From the NCBI GenBank assembly GCA_028695965.1, contig JAQVHZ010000001.1, positions 1 through 64,000 of the forward strand: a stretch of 64,000 nucleotides of DNA, in the 5' to 3' direction. Within the stretch, counting starts at the first letter, position 1. The number at the start of each line of letters is the position of its first letter. This DNA comes from Thermoguttaceae bacterium (lineage in GTDB: Bacteria; Planctomycetota; Planctomycetia; Pirellulales; Thermoguttaceae). A model generated the notes under the pieces. That model searched no databases. It worked only from the letters and a program-made list of their open reading frames with translations, and was not told where the DNA came from. Below, in pieces: positions 1 to 8,098 of the stretch. The position numbers and the translations under genes are program-made.

Positions 1-123
1 ATTTTTGAACCTCTGATTGTTGGTAACTTAAATTATTTCAATATGTTATATCATAAAAATGATATTGGTATAGACTTTGGCGACCAATTTTGGGAAAAAT
101 GCTGGAAGTTTTGAGAACTTCCC
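1..123. other. Gene-free AT-rich window edge
   Basis: Short AT-rich stretch before the first reverse-strand gene stops at 124. I see no reading frame, hairpin or repeat in it. Confidence 0.5.
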
Positions 124-480
124 TTAACGGTTTCTTCGGAACTGAATAAGTTGCTTGAAAGAAGCTGTATTATCGTGATGACATCCTTTGCTTAATTCTT
201 GGTATTCTGGAACCGTCTGTAACTGCTCAAAAATTGCCTCCAACTGATTGGGGTTTGTTACTAACATCAAATGCCCGTAGTATATACCGTATTCTCTTGT
301 TACCAGCGCATTTCTATCCACATTTTGAACATATTTGTTGACCGTCGAATCTTTAAAGAACCCCCTTAACCACCGCTCAAATTGATCCAATTGATCTTGG
401 ATCTCGTTTTGTTCCTCTTTTGAAAATTCCTGTCTGAATTTTTTGGTATCTAAACTTCGCATCTTAACGATAGACTCCAT
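124..480 (-). CDS. Small hypothetical protein
   Basis: An ATG-started reverse-strand frame of 118 residues that I do not recognise. The first 40 residues are charged and probably helical (many Lys, Glu and Gln). The middle segment around FERWLRGFF reads like a small helical core-binding region, but this is only an impression. There is no signal peptide or membrane segment. It lies 68 bp downstream of the 401-residue gene on the same strand and could share its transcript. The gene is clearly more AT-rich than the housekeeping genes further along, which suggests acquired DNA. It could be a truncated remnant of a longer gene. Confidence 0.5.
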   Translation of the reverse strand: MESIVKMRSLDTKKFRQEFSKEEQNEIQDQLDQFERWLRGFFKDSTVNKYVQNVDRNALVTREYGIYYGHLMLVTNPNQLEAIFEQLQTVPEYQELSKGCHHDNTASFKQLIQFRRNR

Positions 481-548
481 TGCTCCTTCTGGCGTCGAAC
501 TGACGACAGTAAATTGATTCTAATCCTTTTCTATTCCGTCTTTAGCCG

Positions 549-1754
549 CTAGTCAGTTAAGGCGCGCAGGAGCGCTTGAAAGACGTCTTGATGATTGTTG
601 CGGAGCTCCAAGACGTCGAGGAAAACAGGGACCAACTTTCCTTCTTTGCCCATCGAACCGTTGGACGTCCTAAAAGCCAGAGAGTCGAGCTGGTCCAGAA
701 CCTCCTCGGCTGCGCGGGCGGCTTGCCTGTTGGCGTCGGCGCGGGCGTTTATCTTGTCGGCGACAGTTTTGGCGACTTCGGCGCGGTGTTTGCCGCCTTC
801 TTTGAAATCGTCGAGGGCTTCGACAATCAGAAGGATCTCGAAGAGTCCCCAGGAAAACTCGGGCGCATTATCGGCGGGTTCGCGGCGCTCGGCGGTCGAT
901 TTGCCGACGTCGGCTGATTTGGGAACGGGGCTATCGTCCAGAACGTCGAAGAGCGTGGCTTGCTCGACGGGCGGTCTTACTTCCGACGCTCGTCTGCTTT
1001 TGGGACGGTAGTAGATAGCGACCTGACTGAACTTGACGCCGCACTTCCTCAGGATGTATCGCAAATCTTTCAGTTTTTTGTGCGTGTCGGAATTTGTGTC
1101 GATGTAGAGGTCGTCGGCGATTCGTTCCGGGGCGATCATTTCGCCTTTAAACCTAGAGTCGCCTAGGTAGACTCGCGCGTGGCCCGGGAAGGGGCGGTTG
1201 ACGAGGGATTTGGCAAAGACCGGCTCGTATTCTTCGAAGAATCGCTTGATGAGCACGATATAGAGATCGCTCCAGTCGTTCTTCGAATAGTAAAGTTGAT
1301 TCCCTTTGTAAAAGCAACGGGTCGGCTTGGAATGCGCGAGGCGTTTGCGGCTGATCGAGCTGAACTTGACGCGTCTTTCGCCCGGCTTCGGCTTGTGGGG
1401 GACGGGCTTCGAGCTCGGGTCGGGCTTGGCGTCGTCTTGCGCGGTTTTGAGCGCGGCGCCTGCATATGCGGCTTGTTGGGCGATCGAGACTTCTTGTCGG
1501 AACTCGATCAAGGCGTCCAGCGCTTCTGCGGACGCTTGGGCGTCGGCGTCGGGTAAAAAAGAGGCCCTGATTTTGCGGAGCGTTTCGAGATCGGCGGTAA
1601 AGAGATTCTCGTCGAGCAGCCCTTCGCTTTCCGCCCGCAGCGACGTCTCGCTGAGGAGGGGGAAGTAGGCGTTGTAATGGTCAAATTTGACGCCGCGATT
1701 CTGCAGCCAATGAGCAAATGCTTTTTTCGCTACTTCTGTTTGGTAGTACGACAT
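549..1754 (-). CDS. Hypothetical protein with basic core domain
   Basis: Unrecognised 401-residue soluble protein. It has an N-terminal helical part (about 1-110), a Pro/Lys-rich linker (about 110-130), a basic core (about 130-255) with the segment CFYKGNQLYYSKNDWSDLY followed by a predicted alpha/beta stretch, a second linker, and a C-terminal helical domain (about 300-401) ending in a Leu/Asn-rich helix. The three-part layout with charged linkers suggests a nucleic-acid or protein-binding adaptor; this is inference only. A clear promoter with a palindrome just downstream of the -10 box lies upstream (1794-1844), so expression is probably repressor controlled. The small 124-480 gene follows in the same direction. 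Confidence 0.6.
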   Translation of the reverse strand: MSYYQTEVAKKAFAHWLQNRGVKFDHYNAYFPLLSETSLRAESEGLLDENLFTADLETLRKIRASFLPDADAQASAEALDALIEFRQEVSIAQQAAYAGAALKTAQDDAKPDPSSKPVPHKPKPGERRVKFSSISRKRLAHSKPTRCFYKGNQLYYSKNDWSDLYIVLIKRFFEEYEPVFAKSLVNRPFPGHARVYLGDSRFKGEMIAPERIADDLYIDTNSDTHKKLKDLRYILRKCGVKFSQVAIYYRPKSRRASEVRPPVEQATLFDVLDDSPVPKSADVGKSTAERREPADNAPEFSWGLFEILLIVEALDDFKEGGKHRAEVAKTVADKINARADANRQAARAAEEVLDQLDSLAFRTSNGSMGKEGKLVPVFLDVLELRNNHQDVFQALLRALTD

Positions 1755-1793
1755 TTTCTCACCCTCGCCTGGCTAATGAAAGCGCTGACACGC

Positions 1794-1815
1794 TTGTGTA
1801 AATCCATTTACACAA
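1794..1815. promoter_or_regulatory. Perfect palindrome, likely operator
   Basis: TTGTGTAAA at 1794-1802 and TTTACACAA at 1807-1815 form a perfect 9-bp inverted repeat with a 4-bp centre. It directly follows the -10 box of the reverse-strand promoter, covering the expected transcription start. Such placement is typical of a repressor site; the repressor is not identified. Confidence 0.6.
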
Positions 1816-1844
1816 AGTATATCAGACCGCGAAGGAAAAATCAA
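1816..1844 (-). promoter_or_regulatory. Promoter of the 401-residue gene
   Basis: On the reverse strand TTGATT (1839-1844), a 17-bp spacer and TATACT (1816-1821). Transcription would start inside the palindrome at 1794-1815 and reach the ATG at 1754 after a leader of about 55 nt. Confidence 0.6.
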
Positions 1845-1911
1845 GCAAAAGGCCCGTTAAACGAACAGAACTTCAAAAAAAATCTAGCGTGAAGGGTCGG
1901 CGTTGGCGGCA

Positions 1912-3225
1912 TCAAAGCAATTCTCTTGTTTTCCTTGCAAGATACAGAGGTAAATTCGTGATATGTCCGTCTTTCCGATAACCGCGCTTGGAGAAACGGA
2001 GCGCGTGTTTGGGCTGACGTTCGGCGACATATTTCTTAAAGGACGCCGCCGACTTTTCTTCGCCCCCTTTGGCTTCGACGGGGATAATCTCTACCCCGTG
2101 CTGCAGGACGAAATCCAGCTCGTTGTTCTTGCCGGAGAAGTATCGCGGCTCGACGTCAAACTGACCGCGAAGCTGCTGCAAAAGGTAGTTTTCCGTCAAC
2201 GGGCCCTTGAACTGATAGTCGGACTTCAAGAGGATGGCGCTGTTATCGACGCCGGCCATGTGTTTCAGAAGGCCCGTGTCGAAGAGAAAGAGCTTGAATT
2301 GGTCTAGCTTATCGAACGCCGCAAGAGGATGATCCAACTTGGAGACGTTGTAAACCCGGTTGAGCATACCGGCGGAGACGAGCCATTCGATCGCTTCTTC
2401 AAAGTCGCGCGCCCTCGCCCCTTCTTTGACCGCGCCGTACATGAACTTTTCGTTCGGCTTGGCAAGCTGAGCGACAATGCTGCGGAAGACCATGAGGATG
2501 CGTCCGCTGTTGACTTTTCCGTTATGCTTGGAGAAATCGTTCTCGTAGATTTCAATGAGTTCTCGCTGTATCTGAGCGATTCGCGCAGGGTCCTTGTGCC
2601 TCGTCCACGACGCGACGCATTCGGGCATGCCGCCGATGACGAGGTAGTTGTTGTAGACGTCGAGCAAGCGGGTATGGAAGATTTCCTCAATTTGACTTCC
2701 CTTTTCAATCGTCTCATAATACGCGAAGAGCGCTGGATCGACGGCCTCAAGAAATTCGTCGAAGCCGAGCGGAAAGACGTCGAGCAGATTGACCATGCCG
2801 ACCGGATAGGATTTAGGACTTGCCAGAAGGGTTCCAAGCAGGCTCCCGGCGGCGACGACGTGGTATTCGTTTGCTTTCTCCTTGAAGTATTTAAGCGCGT
2901 TCAACGCCTCTGGGCATTCCTGGATCTCGTCGAAGATGACGAGCGTCTTCTCCGGCAGGATCTTTTCGCCTGCAATCAAGGAAAGAAGCTCGACGATGCG
3001 ACGGGGATTTTTATTCGTTTCAAAGATCGATTTCAGTTCGTCTTCTTCGTCAAAGTTGAAGTAGGCGCAGCCGTCGTAGCAGTTCTTTCCAAACTCCTTC
3101 ATGAGCCAGGTCTTGCCGACTTGCCGAGCGCCTTTCAAGACCATCGGCTTGCGGTCTTCTCGAGCTTTCCAATCGATCAAAATCTGAAGAGCGTTGCGTT
3201 TCAAGGTAATCGCCTTTCTTTTCAA
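1912..3225 (-). CDS. AAA ATPase with DUF4143 domain
   Basis: ATPase of the AAA_14/DUF4143 family. Walker A is GARQVGKT near residue 37 and Walker B is LVIFDEIQ near residue 95. The C-terminal DUF4143 half (about 200-430) carries the nuclease-fold-like signature ELDFVLQHGVEIIPVEAKG. About 437 residues is normal for the family. Members are common in accessory regions of bacteria; their function is poorly known. The frame opens with TTG at 3225. A second TTG at 3204 sits 6 nt behind AAAGGCG and may be the real start. Upstream lie four iteron-like repeats (3245-3354), suggesting regulation by a DNA-binding factor. No partner gene is adjacent on the same strand. Confidence 0.85.
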   Translation of the reverse strand: MKRKAITLKRNALQILIDWKAREDRKPMVLKGARQVGKTWLMKEFGKNCYDGCAYFNFDEEDELKSIFETNKNPRRIVELLSLIAGEKILPEKTLVIFDEIQECPEALNALKYFKEKANEYHVVAAGSLLGTLLASPKSYPVGMVNLLDVFPLGFDEFLEAVDPALFAYYETIEKGSQIEEIFHTRLLDVYNNYLVIGGMPECVASWTRHKDPARIAQIQRELIEIYENDFSKHNGKVNSGRILMVFRSIVAQLAKPNEKFMYGAVKEGARARDFEEAIEWLVSAGMLNRVYNVSKLDHPLAAFDKLDQFKLFLFDTGLLKHMAGVDNSAILLKSDYQFKGPLTENYLLQQLRGQFDVEPRYFSGKNNELDFVLQHGVEIIPVEAKGGEEKSAASFKKYVAERQPKHALRFSKRGYRKDGHITNLPLYLARKTRELL

Positions 3226-3244
3226 GGGTTAGGAAACAAGGCGC

Positions 3245-3354
3245 CACATTTTTCCAGCTTTTATAACCTATTTTTACACATTTTTCTAGCTTTTTCAATA
3301 CAAATTACACATTTTTCTAACTTTTACACACAATAATTACACATTTTTCCAAGA
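3245..3354. repeat. Four iteron-like direct repeats
   Basis: The core CACATTTTTC begins at 3245, 3277, 3308 and 3340, so the period is 31-32 bp, close to three helical turns. Three copies are preceded by TTA and copies 1-3 are followed by an AGCTTTT/AACTTTT-like tail. The array lies just upstream of the AAA ATPase gene (start 3204/3225, reverse strand). Confidence 0.75.
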
Positions 3355-3441
3355 AAGGCGGGAATTGGTTCTCGCCGCGCGGAGTCGAACGCTTTAGTTA
3401 GAGGTCAGGCGCGAGGTTATGAGGACGTCAAGAAACGCAGA

Positions 3442-3476
3442 AACGCCGTTCCCGAGGCAAAGTGAGGAACGGCGTT
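3442..3476 (-). terminator. Hairpin terminator after 3523-4953 gene
   Basis: AACGCCGTTCC and GGAACGGCGTT form an 11-bp perfect stem with a 13-nt loop. The reverse-strand continuation is T-rich (TTTCTGCGTTTCTTG). It sits 47 bp past the stop at 3523. Confidence 0.65.
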
Positions 3477-3522
3477 CGGCGAAAAGTGCGTTTCGAAAAA
3501 CGCAATTTTACGGGGCTAAGTT

Positions 3523-4953
3523 TTAGAGCTGGTACGTCGTGGTATTGTCGATCGAGGCGGTGCTTGACATACTTTCGATTTTATCGGAGAGCGCAAACAT
3601 AACGCAGGCGATATCAGACGCAAGTTTCGCATTTTCCACGATGAGTTCGTCGATCAGGCGCTGGCATTCGACGTTGTTGTCGTTCGCTTCGGCGAGCAAG
3701 GTCTCGACGAGCGTGCAGTCGTCGTTCATCTTCGCCAGGCTGGCGCGCGTGGAATCGAGCTTTTCGAAATAGGAGTCGACGCGTTTGCGCGCTTTGGTAG
3801 CGCTATAGACGGCGTCGAACCCTTCGAAATTAGCGGTTGCGGCAAGGAGCGCTTCGTATCCGCTTTCCAGCCCGACGCTCGGCTTGTCGCCGATCAGAAC
3901 GAGTTGGTCGGCAATGACGTTATCCATCTCGGCGAGCGCGACGGCGTTGCGGCTGATCGTCACGTTTTGAGCGTCGCGGGTAATCCATTGACGCTCGATG
4001 CGCGCTTGATAGTCGACCGGAACGCGGACGTCGGCGTTGTTCGCAAAGAGGTCCTCGAACGCTTGGGCGGACGCGGCGTCGTCGGCGCCCAGGCATTGAG
4101 CGATTTGAGCGGCGTCTGCGGTTTTCTTGGTCATGTCAGCGACGACGGCAGGGTCGTACGCGGCAATCAAGTTCGGTTGTTCCGCAACGAAATCGGCGAT
4201 ATCGGCGGGCGAATCGACCGGCAAACGATCGACGCACGCGGTGAACGAACGTCCGGCTAATCTCGCGGCGTTGACGAGGTCGAGCTCCGCTTGCGTGAAG
4301 GTCCCGACCGATTCGAGGTTGACTTGCGAGGCGGCGGCGCCGACAATTTTGAATTCGCCCAAGAAGACGCACGGGGCGCTTGCGGCGACCGCGGTCCCGT
4401 CGGCGGGCGCTTCTTCAACAGCGGCGACCGGTTCTGCGTCGGCGTCGGCGGCGTCGGCTTTTTTGAACGCCGCGCCGGAGTCGAAGAGGTAGACGATCGC
4501 GCCGGTGCGGAAGGACGACATATTGTATTGCGGGTCGACGCCGAACATGACGGTCGCCTTCATTGCGGCGGCGTCAATTTTCGTTTCCGCGGCTTCGCAG
4601 TTGACGAAAACGTCGCCAAACGCCAAAGAGCGCACGTGTTTAAGCTGGCCGTCTAATCCGCAGTCTTTCCAGGATTGGACGTCGACGTCGGCGGCGCCGC
4701 CGTAGATTTCGTTGTACAACTTCACATTCGCGTCGATCTGTTCGGCAATTTGCTTTTCCAGACCCTCGTTTTTGAGGTTCCACTCTTTGTTGTTGTTGTA
4801 GACGTTTGCCGCTAACACGGCGTAGACAGCGCATAATAGCCCTGTCAAGATGAGTAAAACTTTGTTCCAAACGTTCATTTTATTTGCCTCTTCGCCATCT
4901 CGCGCGGCCGCATGGGGCGGCGCGCTGGGAGCGTCTCGCTCCGGTGTCGACAT
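3523..4953 (-). CDS. Membrane-anchored coiled-coil hypothetical protein
   Basis: A protein of 476 residues that I do not recognise as a named family. If translation starts at 4953 there is a 24-residue hydrophilic N-terminus before MNVWNKVLLILTGLL; an ATG at 4881 preceded by GAGG fits better and would place the single membrane segment (LLILTGLLCAVYAVLA) at the very N-terminus. The helix is followed by a coiled-coil-like stretch (EKQIAEQIDANVKLYNEIYG) and then a long acidic, Ala-rich extracytoplasmic region with few Cys. This topology suggests a cell-envelope protein. A strong promoter at 5171-5199 and the terminator at 3442-3476 make it a single-gene unit, divergent from iorAB. Confidence 0.65.
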   Translation of the reverse strand: MSTPERDAPSAPPHAAARDGEEANKMNVWNKVLLILTGLLCAVYAVLAANVYNNNKEWNLKNEGLEKQIAEQIDANVKLYNEIYGGAADVDVQSWKDCGLDGQLKHVRSLAFGDVFVNCEAAETKIDAAAMKATVMFGVDPQYNMSSFRTGAIVYLFDSGAAFKKADAADADAEPVAAVEEAPADGTAVAASAPCVFLGEFKIVGAAASQVNLESVGTFTQAELDLVNAARLAGRSFTACVDRLPVDSPADIADFVAEQPNLIAAYDPAVVADMTKKTADAAQIAQCLGADDAASAQAFEDLFANNADVRVPVDYQARIERQWITRDAQNVTISRNAVALAEMDNVIADQLVLIGDKPSVGLESGYEALLAATANFEGFDAVYSATKARKRVDSYFEKLDSTRASLAKMNDDCTLVETLLAEANDNNVECQRLIDELIVENAKLASDIACVMFALSDKIESMSSTASIDNTTTYQL

Positions 4954-5170
4954 TTTTAGACGCCGTTGGGGGTCAAAAACGCCAAAAAATAGTTTCTTTG
5001 CCTCTTTGAGGGCTCATAGCTCCTCCAGACGCGCCATTTTAACGCGTCGTTATGCGTTAGTATCGACCCAACGGGCCAATTGCCTTAGCTGTTTTACTCA
5101 AAGCTCCCAAATTATCAGGAATTTTGTGAAAAAAGCAATATTTGCCTAGCGCATAATTTTTCTATTATCG

Positions 5171-5199
5171 ATATTAACCATAGATTCTGTTTATGTCAA
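5171..5199 (-). promoter_or_regulatory. Promoter for the 3523-4953 gene
   Basis: Reverse strand TTGACA (5194-5199), 17-bp spacer, TAATAT (5171-5176). The -35 is a perfect consensus. It leaves an untranslated leader of roughly 210-280 nt. Confidence 0.65.
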
Positions 5200-5398
5200 G
5201 TTTTTTATGACCTTTCTCTTAAAAAAAAGGTTTTCTTCGTTTTACTATTTTGTTTTATTGATACAACCGGACGTCGATGTTTGGCGCTTTCGTCATAATC
5301 GGCGTCTTTGGAATTTACAGACCTTTCATGCGACGTTTTCAGGGATAAAACGCGCAATATTATCTTGTCGGATTGCGGTTCTTTGCCCGCTAATCCGC

Positions 5399-5427
5399 TT
5401 GTCAATATTATGACGATATATTATACT
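5399..5427 (+). promoter_or_regulatory. Promoter for iorAB
   Basis: TTGTCA (5399-5404), 17-bp spacer, TATACT (5422-5427). The expected start near 5434 gives a leader of about 70 nt to the iorA ATG at 5507. Divergent to the promoter at 5171-5199; nothing else is visible in the 550-bp gap. Confidence 0.65.
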
Positions 5428-5506
5428 GAAGACAACGTATTGCGACGCGTTGGGCGCATTGCGCAGCCCTTCCTAGCGCGCCGTTCCTATAAGAGAGAGT
5501 TGAATA

Positions 5507-7342
5507 ATGACAAAGAAACTACTGTCAGGAAACGAAGCGATCGCGCTCGGCGCCTATGAAGCAGACTGCTCCGCGGCGACCGGTTATCCTGGTACTCCTT
5601 CGACGGAGATCTTAGAGAATATCAGCAAGCATTACGCGGACAAAATCTATTGCGAATGGTCCCCGAACGAGAAGGTCGCTTTTGAAGCGGCGGTCGGCGC
5701 GTCGACGACTGGAGCGCGCGCTATTGTTACGATGAAACACGTCGGCTTGAACGTCGCCGCCGACCCGTTGATGACGCTTTCGTACACAGGCGTCGCGGGC
5801 GGCTTCATCGCGGTCGTCGCCGACGATCCGGGGATGAACTCCTCTCAAAACGAACAGGACACGCGTCTTTTCGCGCATTTTGCGAAGGTTCCGGTTTTGG
5901 AACCGTCCGATTCTCAGGAAGCTAAAGACTTCGTCAAAGTTGGGTTCGAGATCTCTGAACAATTTGGGACGCCGGTCATTTTACGCGCGACGACGATGGT
6001 CAGCCACTCTCGCTGCGTCGTCGAGCCGGGGACGCTGATGGCGCTCAATCGTCCTCATTCGTTCCAACGAGATCCTCAGCGCCTGGTCCCGATTCCGGCT
6101 TATGCGCGTCAGATGCGCGTTCGTCTGGACGAACGGATCGAGCGGCTCCAGAAGGCGGCGTCGGTCTCTTCGCTGAACCGAATCGAATGGAACGAGTCTG
6201 GAGATCGCGGCGTCGGCATTGTAACGTCGAGCTCCGCGTACCAATATGTGAAAGAAGTCTTCCCGGAAGCGAACGTCTTAAAGCTCGGGTGGTGCTATCC
6301 TTTCCCAGACGAACTTATGCTCGCGTTCGCGGACGCCGTCGAACAAGTCGTCGTTGTTGAAGAGCTCGACAATTTCGTCGAACACCACATGAAGGCGCTC
6401 GGAATCGCAACGATCGGCAAGAAAATCGGAGACGAGAAACTCGTGCCGAACTACGGAGCGCTCGACGTCGACGTCTTGAAGAAGGCGCGCAAACAACTTA
6501 GCGAGAACCCCGCGACTGCGAAATACTTCACCGCGCCGACCGAGACGCCGAAAGCGGAACGTCCGGAGCTGCCGACGCTTCCGAATCGTCCGCCGGTCCT
6601 TTGTCCGGGCTGTCCTCACCGCGGCTTGTTCTACGCGCTGAAAAAGTTCGACGTGGTCGTTGCGGGCGACATCGGCTGTTACTCGCTGGCGGTCGCTCCA
6701 CCGCTCAACTGCATGGATACGGTTCTGTGCATGGGGGGCGGCTTCACGGTCGCGCATGGAATCGACTGCGCGAAGAACGATCGTCCGGTGGTCGGCGTCT
6801 TAGGCGACTCGACCTTCTTCCACAGCGGCATGACCGGGTTGTCCGATATCGTCTACAATAAGGGCAAGTCGACCTTAATCGTTTTGGACAATCGTATCAC
6901 GGCGATGACGGGGCATCAAGAGAACCCCGGCACCGGCAAGACGATCATGGGCGAAGCGACGTACGAAGCGAAGATCGAAGATATCGCCAAAGCGCTCGGC
7001 ATGAAAAACGTCGTTACAATTAGTCCGAACCAACTTGACCATACGACCGCGACGCTCAAGACGGCGATCGAGTCGGACGAGCCGTGGCTCGTCGTTGTGA
7101 AAGAGCCCTGCCCGCTCGCGTTCCGCAAGAAGCCGGACCATCGCGTTCGAGTCAATCAGGAGAAATGCAAGAAGTGCGGCGCCTGCTTGAAGTTCGGCTG
7201 TCCTGCGATCGAATTGAAGGGCGATAAGACCGTTACGGTCAACGAAACGTTGTGCGCCGCGTGCGACGTGTGCATGCAGATCTGCAAGTTCGGCGCTTTC
7301 GAAAGCTGCGACATAAATTCGGCGAAAGGAGGGCTCGCATGA
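5507..7342 (+). CDS. iorA: Indolepyruvate ferredoxin oxidoreductase, alpha subunit
   Basis: Large subunit of the enzyme that oxidatively decarboxylates aryl pyruvates such as indolepyruvate to aryl-acetyl-CoA and reduces ferredoxin, in anaerobic aromatic amino acid breakdown. The N-terminal pyruvate-oxidoreductase domain begins with LLSGNEAIALGAYEADC and has the typical GYPGTPSTEI segment. The C-terminal half has the CPGCPHRG motif and the thiamine-diphosphate region around GDIGCYSL (about residue 387) and LGDSTFFHSG. Two ferredoxin-type clusters end the protein: CKKCGACLKFGCP near 554 and CAACDVCMQIC near 583. 611 residues is normal length. The stop overlaps the ATG of iorB (ATGA), so translation is coupled. 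Confidence 0.95.
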   Translation: MTKKLLSGNEAIALGAYEADCSAATGYPGTPSTEILENISKHYADKIYCEWSPNEKVAFEAAVGASTTGARAIVTMKHVGLNVAADPLMTLSYTGVAGGFIAVVADDPGMNSSQNEQDTRLFAHFAKVPVLEPSDSQEAKDFVKVGFEISEQFGTPVILRATTMVSHSRCVVEPGTLMALNRPHSFQRDPQRLVPIPAYARQMRVRLDERIERLQKAASVSSLNRIEWNESGDRGVGIVTSSSAYQYVKEVFPEANVLKLGWCYPFPDELMLAFADAVEQVVVVEELDNFVEHHMKALGIATIGKKIGDEKLVPNYGALDVDVLKKARKQLSENPATAKYFTAPTETPKAERPELPTLPNRPPVLCPGCPHRGLFYALKKFDVVVAGDIGCYSLAVAPPLNCMDTVLCMGGGFTVAHGIDCAKNDRPVVGVLGDSTFFHSGMTGLSDIVYNKGKSTLIVLDNRITAMTGHQENPGTGKTIMGEATYEAKIEDIAKALGMKNVVTISPNQLDHTTATLKTAIESDEPWLVVVKEPCPLAFRKKPDHRVRVNQEKCKKCGACLKFGCPAIELKGDKTVTVNETLCAACDVCMQICKFGAFESCDINSAKGGLA

Positions 7343-7932
7343 GCGCTAAAGAAACTACAAACGTCGTTTTAGTCGGCGTAGGGGGTCAGGGTATTCTGTT
7401 GTCGAGCGCGATCATCGCAACGGCGGCGCTCGATTCCGGTTACGACGTGAAGACGAACGAAATTCACGGCATGGCGCAGCGCGGCGGGTCCGTGCTTACG
7501 CAGATTCGTTACGGCGAAAAGGTCTACAGCCCGTTGATTCCGAAAGGGACGGCGTCCGTTCTAGCGTCGCTCGAAAAGAGCGAAGCGCTTCGGTATATCG
7601 ACTACCTGGCGCCAGACGGCTTGGCGGTCGTTTCCGATCAGGTCATCGTTCCGGTAACGGTCTCGTCCGGGGCGGCGACGTATCCGGATTTGGACGAAGC
7701 CGGGCTGCGCAAGATCTTCCCGCGTTTGGCGTATATCAACGCGGCGGAAAAAGCCGCGGAACTTGGGAACGCGCGCGCTGCGAACGGCGTCTTGCTCGGC
7801 TCGCTCTCGACGAAGCTCGACCTTGACGACGACGCGTGGCAAAACGCGATTAAGAAATGCGTTAAGCCCGCGTTTATCGACTTGAACCTAAAAGCGTTCT
7901 ATGTCGGAAGGGAACTGGCGCAAAAGGCGTGA
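7339..7932 (+). CDS. iorB: Indolepyruvate ferredoxin oxidoreductase, beta subunit
   Basis: Small gamma-type subunit partnering IorA. The start ATG at 7339 overlaps the iorA stop and is preceded by AAAGGAGGG, so the longer in-frame opening at 7252 inside iorA is rejected. The product (197 residues) begins with NVVLVGVGGQGILLSS, the glycine-rich motif of the pyruvate ferredoxin oxidoreductase gamma fold, and contains NEIHGMAQRGGSV, the family signature. Length fits IorB. A hairpin terminator follows at 7941-7974. The operon implies anaerobic or fermentative amino acid metabolism. Confidence 0.95.
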   Translation: MSAKETTNVVLVGVGGQGILLSSAIIATAALDSGYDVKTNEIHGMAQRGGSVLTQIRYGEKVYSPLIPKGTASVLASLEKSEALRYIDYLAPDGLAVVSDQVIVPVTVSSGAATYPDLDEAGLRKIFPRLAYINAAEKAAELGNARAANGVLLGSLSTKLDLDDDAWQNAIKKCVKPAFIDLNLKAFYVGRELAQKA

Positions 7933-7940
7933 TTGTACGA

Positions 7941-7974
7941 CAAGCCGGAACTGGCAGGCGCTGGTTCCGGCTTG
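7941..7974 (+). terminator. iorAB terminator
   Basis: CAAGCCGGAAC (7941-7951) pairs with GTTCCGGCTTG (7964-7974), an 11-bp stem, followed by TTCTTGG. It lies directly after iorB. Confidence 0.65.
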
Positions 7975-8098
7975 TTCTTGGCTCGCCCAATAGTCGAGCG
8001 ACACGGACTCTGCTTCGACGCTTTTTCGTGCCGTTTGACGGCTTCTCATTTATCCGGAGGGTCGTTCCCCGAGGCTGCTCCTCTCGAAAGGGTTTCCC

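Noticed and set aside
3245..3354. CRISPR array
   Set aside because: Repeats are short, degenerate at the edges and spaced by about 11-20 bp of AT-rich sequence; there are no cas genes. Iteron-like sites fit better.
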